From: Yponomeuta sedellus | Taxonomy: Eukaryota > Arthropoda > Insecta > Lepidoptera > Yponomeutidae | NCBI GenBank assembly: GCA_934045075.1 | Contig: OW203731.1 | Coordinates: forward strand, 14,083,062 to 14,147,061 | Direction of reading: 5' to 3' | DNA length: 64,000 nucleotides | The notes under the pieces: model-generated | What the model was told of the DNA's origin: nothing | Seen by the model: only the letters and a program-made list of their open reading frames with translations | Databases searched by the model: none | Shown here: piece by piece, positions 59,075 through 64,000 of the stretch | How positions within the stretch are numbered: the stretch's first letter is position 1 | Layout of the letters: every line of letters starts with the position of its first letter | Program-made: the position numbers and the translations under genes

Positions 59075-59159
59075 AGATCTATGATGTTCGCTTTTTCCAA
59101 ACACGCGTTATAAAAGATTTTTTTATTGGTAGCGCTGTTTAGCATGGATAGCGCCTTAA
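58742..59159. mobile_element. MITE, family A copy 3, with an AT microsatellite inside
   Basis: The left end TTAAGGCGCTTCCG is followed by CTAACTAGCGCCACCAATGG. The right end is the inverse (ATTGGTAGCGC...GCGCCTTAA). The interior keeps GATTTCCGCTAAAAACGGTC. The pure TA run at 58986-59072 lies between the internal arms. Confidence 0.8.
58986..59072 (+). repeat. (TA)n microsatellite, 87 bp
   Basis: Uninterrupted TA dinucleotides (43.5 units) inside MITE copy 3. The tract is self-complementary and adjoins the inverted arms of the element. Confidence 0.97.
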
Positions 59160-61379
59160 AGAGTTGTGGGCTCCATAAGGTTCACTTGTAACGTTGCAAA
59201 CCTCTTTACATTTTTTTTTTATAATTCTTTAAATCGGTCTATCATTTTCAAAAAAATTAAATTACGTCACCCATTTTTGAGATTTCCCTCATTTTTAGCA
59301 TTACTACTTCACATCTTGACTAGACCTGACTATTTTTACCTGCTTATTCCATTTTTATGCAGTTTTCTGTTTATATTATAAATAAAACAATAAAACATAC
59401 TATAAATAAAGCACAAAGTTAAAGTCGTTCCAGTTTTATTATCTATCAAAAGTTATACAACATTACACACTAATGAAATAAATCATATCTTTTTTTGAAA
59501 AAACCGATGGACAACCGAGAAACCCGATTTTTGGAAGTCATATTTTATCAAATAAATAATTAAATTAAACTTTGTTTGCGGTTAAAGTTAGGTAACTAAT
59601 AAACCAGTCAGGTCTCACGATATTTTCCATCGTTTAGCGCTGTACATAATAAGGAAAATTTCCACCCAAACAAGGTCATGTAAAAATAGCATGCAGACAG
59701 AGCCTTCCCCTATGTACGACGCGGTTGCTAGGCGACGGTTTTCCATAGCGACGCGCATTGGCCGGGAAATTCAAGATGGCCGCCGTCTATCGATCGTGGG
59801 GACCCGAGAGGGCACTCTGACGTGGACTGTGGAGGTGATTCAGAACGGTTTGCAACGGGGAGATGCAGGGAAATTGTTTTAGGTAGAGAAAGGCAGGTAA
59901 TAAGAATAGAAGAGATTCGGAATACACTCTAGTTTGCTAGGAAGTATTTGAAAATATCAACTGGATTGAACGTTGACCAAAAGTCAGTTATTTTTGTAGC
60001 TTCAAAAGGATCTTTTTGGAAATAGTTTCTCAATTAATGTTTGGCTTTAAAAGATAATTTTATGAAATAATATTGATTTTTAGTAGAAAAGTTTTAATTG
60101 ACACATATTTTTTTATAAATAAGCCTCTCTGTTGTGGGCTATTCTTGAAAATGTCTAATTTGTATGCAGGAAACACAAATCATAGTAGGTACCAATTCTC
60201 AATTCATACGGTAGGGGTAGAAATTACAAACATTTAATTGATTACAACTACCGAGCCTACTCAAAGAGAGTTCGTATCAAAATAATTGCACTTTGTCTGT
60301 CGTTAGTTTTAATTGTCAGTCGGATGCAACAATAGAATGTTGTCCCACATTTCTAATTAACTTAATTTTGGACTACCTGTTCAAGCTAAAAGTGTAGAAG
60401 CAGAGACCACCAGTTAATGACGTTTGATTGAACTGCCACACGTGTGTCAGGATATTTTTAAATTTGGAAGACGCGGCGCCGCCGCCCGCCGATTGGTATT
60501 TGAAATGTCACCGGTGCATAAAACAATAGTTATTGTATCGGCTGCCGATATAGAATCAGCTGAATTCAAAAGCGATCAGGAATGACAGATTTTCTTTATA
60601 GTTTTTGTTTTTATACGGTGAATGAACTGGTTAAACGACGGACGAACCCACACGAAAACGTAGTATGTAAAGAAATTGAATATTGTTATATTTACTTATG
60701 TTATACATTGAACTTTTCGCTTCCAGCAGCCGACAGCACTCCATGAAAAGCGGACAAAGTGTTACTTCTCAGCAAAAGGCCAATCTTACTACAGCAGGGC
60801 CGCGTTTTATGAAACTACAGTTCGTAGTTACCTAATATTTTTAACCAAAATTTTCGTAAGTACCTACTACACTCAGTTCTATCAATAAAAGAAAAAAAGA
60901 AACTTCCGACAAAAAATTAAGTAAGTGAATCCGGAGTTAAGTTAATAATTCGTGGTTTACTTATTAATCTGTGGGCGTGTCTGTGGGTAATTCGATTTTA
61001 CAATGTACACCGAATTGTCATAGACTATGAATTGTATACTTATGATATGATACAGGCCCCAGGTTGATAATTTTATTTCGGACGCCAACTAATTAGGTGG
61101 GTGAGCGTGATTTGTATGTCGATAGAATTAGATTAGGCAGTTCTCTCGTTTAGCAATTAAAGTCCGTATTCATTGATCAATTTGTTTAGACGTAACTGAT
61201 CCTACTACATTCAAGCAGAAAAAAGAGTAGGTAATCATTATTAAAATTATTTCTTGCACTAAAGTACAAACAACACTGTAATAAAAATATTGGTGCATAG
61301 GAATATAATGTTCACGTAAAATAAAAGGTACAGCGGGACATTCTTTAATGTATTTCTAACTTCTTTTCGAACGTTTTAA
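59160..61379. other. No supported gene; CpG-richer islands
   Basis: Bases 59710-59840 and 60465-60500 are CpG-richer (the first is listed separately as a possible regulatory island). A 63-codon ATG frame at 59691-59882 overlaps the first but has no recognisable family. Confidence 0.4.
59724..59784 (+). promoter_or_regulatory. Possible RFX-like and YY1-like motif cluster
   Basis: GTTGCTAGGCGAC at 59724-59736 resembles an RFX X-box (GTTGCYNNGCAAC type, one mismatch). CAAGATGGCCGCC at 59772-59784 resembles a YY1/Pho site. Both lie in a local CpG-rich patch. No transcript start or gene can be tied to it here. Confidence 0.3.
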
Positions 61380-61745
61380 CGAAGCCCTCGTGGCTGAGTC
61401 GAAGCGAGTGATAGGCATCAATCACTTGAGTTAAGCAACAACAGGCGCGTTTAGGTGCTGGATGGGTGACCGTCCCGTGACTACCATTAGTAGCATTTTT
61501 CCGAGCGCTTCCGTGCTTCGCAAGGTTCGTTAGGCCGTTGGTGCCGGCTGTCATGTATAGCAGTCGTTAAGCCATGTCAGAGGCCTTATGGGCGGCTTGA
61601 TAACTTCTGACAGTAAGGCCCGCCACTCTGTCTCACAATGCTCCACCGACCCGGACTTGGCCTCCGTGGTGGACTATGACCTAACCTTCCTGCGATTTAG
61701 GAAGACACCCGTGTCACAGCAGTGGGGACATACAAGGGTCGATAA
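61380..61745 (+). mobile_element. 5S rRNA-derived SINE, best-preserved copy
   Basis: The head matches 5S rRNA: box A as AGTTAAGCAACA (61429-61440) and box C as GATGGGTGACC (61461-61471), separated as in a 5S gene. The body follows with TAGCATTTTTCCGAGCG, CCGTGCTTCGCAAGG, GCAGTCGTTAAGCCATGTC, TATGGGCGGCTTGATAAC, ACTTGGCCTCCGTGGTGG, and a tail CAGTGGGGACATACAAGGG. RNA polymerase III should read it from the internal 5S promoter. This is the SINE3 class, distinct from tRNA-headed SINEs. Confidence 0.85.
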
Positions 61746-61979
61746 CGTATCGTAACTTATTTTCGAGACAATGTTGCATACATAACATACAAAATTTTGG
61801 ACCAACACAATGCTGCGTATAGACTAGGCAACATTGGGTTGTGTTGCATTTTGTTTTGCTGATTGCGGTATCACTTGCAGTCCTAGGCCACCCTAGGCTC
61901 TTCCTGAATGCAGACGTTGTTAGGGTATTTCTCTTCGCTTTATTCGTTCTTTGAAACGAAAAAACGTTCAAATAATGCC
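61746..61979. other. No supported gene
   Basis: Nothing recognised. Confidence 0.4.
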
Positions 61980-62090
61980 TCTCCTGTTCCTCCTGCGTGT
62001 TGTCTGGTAGAAAATTCAATTAACATTAAGTCCTCCTTTTGTACATTATCGTATGTGCAATAAATAATTAATAATAATGATAACGTTCTT
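61980..62090 (+). mobile_element. LINE 3' tail-like fragment
   Basis: GTGTTGTCTGGTAGAAAATT, TGTACATTATCGTATGTG, CAATAAATAATTAATAATAA resemble the poly(A)/simple-repeat end of a non-LTR element. Confidence 0.35.
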
Positions 62091-62130
62091 TGATTGTTGG
62101 TATAATGGGTAGGCGAGTAGTGAGTAGTAA

Positions 62131-62404
62131 TTATACTATTTTTATTTTTAATGCACTAACCCGTGCTATGGACAATTTAAAAAACCTATTTAGAGGCTAA
62201 AAATTCCACCCATGCCGGGATTCGAACCCGCGACCTCTGGCTATCCGTGCCAGCGCTCTATCCAACTGAGCTAATGGGCGACTCACCGGCATCAGTGAAA
62301 TTTCGAACCTCTTTTTACACTATTCTCTGTATTACGTACAGGCAGCGACATCTGGCTGAAGTCGATTGCATCAGTTACAGCCCCGACTACCTACTTTGCA
62401 GTTG
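62131..62404 (-). mobile_element. tRNA-like repeat (family T), minus copy
   Basis: Nearly complete unit in reverse orientation, from TAATGCACTAACCCGTGCTA to CTACTTTGCAGTT. The tRNA-like domain is at about 62205-62282. Confidence 0.85.
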
Positions 62405-62410
62405 AAGCAG

Positions 62411-63058
62411 ATTTTTTAGCCTCTAAATAGGTTTTTAAAATTGTCCTTAGCACGGGTTAGTGCATTAAAAATAAAAATAGTATAATCATGTGGGTACAGC
62501 GATATCATTCCGATGTAAAAATCTAACTGCAAATTAGGTAGTCGGGGCTGTATGTGAAGCAATCGACTTCAGCCAGATGTCGCTGCCTGTACGTAATACA
62601 GAGAATAGTGTAAAGAGGTTCGAAATTTCACTGATGCCGGTGAGTCGCCCATTAGCTTAGTTGGATAGAGCGCTGGCACGGATAGCCAGAGGTTGCGGGT
62701 TTGAATCCCGGCATGGGTGTAATTTTTAGCCGCTAAATAGGTTTTTAAAATTGTCCTTAGCACGGGTTAGTGCATTAAAAATAAAAATAGTATAATCATG
62801 TGGGTACAGCGATATCATTCCGATGTAAAAACCTAACTGCAAATTAGGTAGTCGGGGCTGTAAGTGATGCAATCGACTTCAGCCAGATGTCGCTGCCTGT
62901 AAGTAATACAGAGAATAGTGTAAAGAGGTTCGAAATTTCACTGATGCCGGTGAGTCGCCCATTAGCTCAGTTGGATAGAGCGCTGGCACGGATAGCCAGA
63001 GGTCGCGGGTTCGAATCCCGGCATGGGTGGAATTATTAGCCTCTAAATAGGTTTTTGA
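62411..63058 (+). repeat. Tandem dimer of the tRNA-like unit (family T)
   Basis: Unit starts at 62441 and 62751 give a 310-bp period. They are preceded by a leftover end ATTTTTTAGCCTCTAAATAGG that directly follows the minus copy. The second unit has the best tRNA-like domain in the window (62956-63029): acceptor-like CGCCCAT/ATGGGTG, D-stem GCTC/GAGC, anticodon stem CTGGC/GCCAG, T-loop TTCGAAT. Confidence 0.9.
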
Positions 63059-63097
63059 AAGTGAGTAGTAAGTAAGTAACTTATTAGAAAACAAAGT

Positions 63098-63174
63098 CAT
63101 CGGTTCCTCCGGGATTCAAACCCCTAACATCGTGTATGTGAGGCGAGCGTTCTACCGTTGCGCTACCCCTCACA
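63098..63174 (-). mobile_element. tRNA-like SINE head fragment (third type)
   Basis: Read on the minus strand it has an A-box-like TAGCGCAACGGTAGAACGC and a B-box-like GGTTTGAATCC at normal spacing. The acceptor arms do not pair, so it is a tRNA pseudogene or SINE head rather than a gene. Confidence 0.5.
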
Positions 63175-64000
63175 TTCATCTAATCCGAATCATTTCGTTG
63201 ATACTCTGAAACACGCCAATCAGAATTAGTCATTAATATATTTTTTGTTTTTTAACAAGCACATAATGAAGCGAAAATTTTATAAAATCTTATACAGTTT
63301 ATTATATAAAAAAAATATAAATATAACAAAATCTTGAAATGAAGTTGATGTAACACAGCGTATTTTTGAAGTAAGCCTGTTATAGTGGTTTGTCTCATAC
63401 CGAAGGTTTCTTCAATGATGGTGTCAAAATATCGTGAAGAGATGACTTCCTAGCTTCCAGTCTTCCACGCTGTTGTAGCTTCATTGTTCGTCACCTTGCC
63501 GGAAGTAGCATCGATTTCCCGCTCTCTTTGTCGCGAGGGGACGATACTACGTGGGGTATCATCTTGTGACTACTGTAATAACAAGGTACTTACTTAAAAC
63601 TTTCAGACATTGTCTCTTATCATTGCACTACAACGTTTGTATCATTTGCATACCTCTGAATAGGAAGTAGAACATGTTTTTGTTGCATAATATCGCATTG
63701 TACAAAAGATTAAATAATAAAACAAAAAAGTCGAAGAAGCCAATATACATACAAAAAATATTTTTCGAACTGTCAAGTATGAGTTATGTCATGACAATAG
63801 GTAATATTTGGAATGAAAACGAGTGGATCGAGCGTGAAAGAAAAGTTTTTATAGTTGTATAATAAACTTTTGTTTTTTAGATTTAGTAGCATTCGGTGCT
63901 GATTTATAGCCACCCAAGCTCTTTCTTTCATTCACAACAATATTTTCTTAATGGACCATTCAGCGGCACTAAAATCTTTCTAGCAGTTTTATCTCCATGT
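63175..64000. other. No supported gene (window end)
   Basis: AT-rich. A short ATG frame at 63674-63862 has no signature. Confidence 0.4.

Noticed and set aside
62956..63029. Possible functional tRNA gene
   Set aside because: It folds well, but lacks U33, has a broken T-stem pair and is embedded in a multi-copy 310-bp repeat.

Overview
This window looks like nuclear DNA from a moth or butterfly (Lepidoptera). It is AT-rich, full of TAGGTAC/TACCTAC-type words, short-exon genes with short introns, lepidopteran-type LINE 3' tails, several MITE families, tRNA- and 5S-derived SINEs and a BEL/Pao LTR retrotransposon. The species cannot be named from sequence alone. Splice sites were read by eye from GT/AG boundaries, reading-frame phase and family resemblance.

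Gene-bearing part (about 1-21.8 kb). All supported genes lie on the minus strand. From left to right these are: a weak Lys/Arg/Ala-rich possible terminal exon (939-1156); a three-exon gene of unknown function ending in a small Cys cluster (1841-2635, 210 aa); a four-exon CCDC66-type coiled-coil gene (2824-5635, 784 aa); and a complete 14-coding-exon splicing factor 3B subunit 3 gene (SF3B3, 13795-21323, 1218 aa) with an untranslated first exon and a housekeeping-type promoter at about 21.6-21.8 kb. The exon phases of the SF3B3 model close exactly to one reading frame. A further orphan coding-looking exon lies at 44329-44519.

Repeat-dominated part (about 22-64 kb). An 8.3-kb BEL/Pao element (26790-35132) has nearly identical LTRs and a 5-bp target duplication, a leader with six copies of a 92-bp hairpin-bearing repeat, and a gag-pol frame broken by four stops and one frameshift. 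It sits exactly at the base of a 24-bp-arm palindrome. Around it are fragments of a 5S rRNA-derived SINE, two tRNA-derived repeat families, LINE 3' tails (two of them interrupted by SINEs), RTE-like LINE ends, a hAT-type MITE with a perfect 8-bp duplication, a TTAA-flanked fold-back element, and a third MITE family whose best copies begin with TAAGGCGC.

The most striking object is a 5.5-kb palindrome, 47616-53158. It has two 2756-bp arms with no net length difference and one mismatch found, around a 31-bp spacer. The centre falls on the TTCTGG/CCAGAA stem of a SINE hairpin. The left end is preceded by a third, direct copy of the first 358 bp. The simplest reading is a fold-back of a DNA end at the SINE stem-loop, copying of 2.75 kb, then a template switch back to the original chromosome. 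A second unusual object is a roughly 310-bp unit with an almost complete tRNA-like cloverleaf near its end. It occurs as tandem trimers and dimers and as inverted pairs rather than as an ordinary SINE with its tRNA head first.
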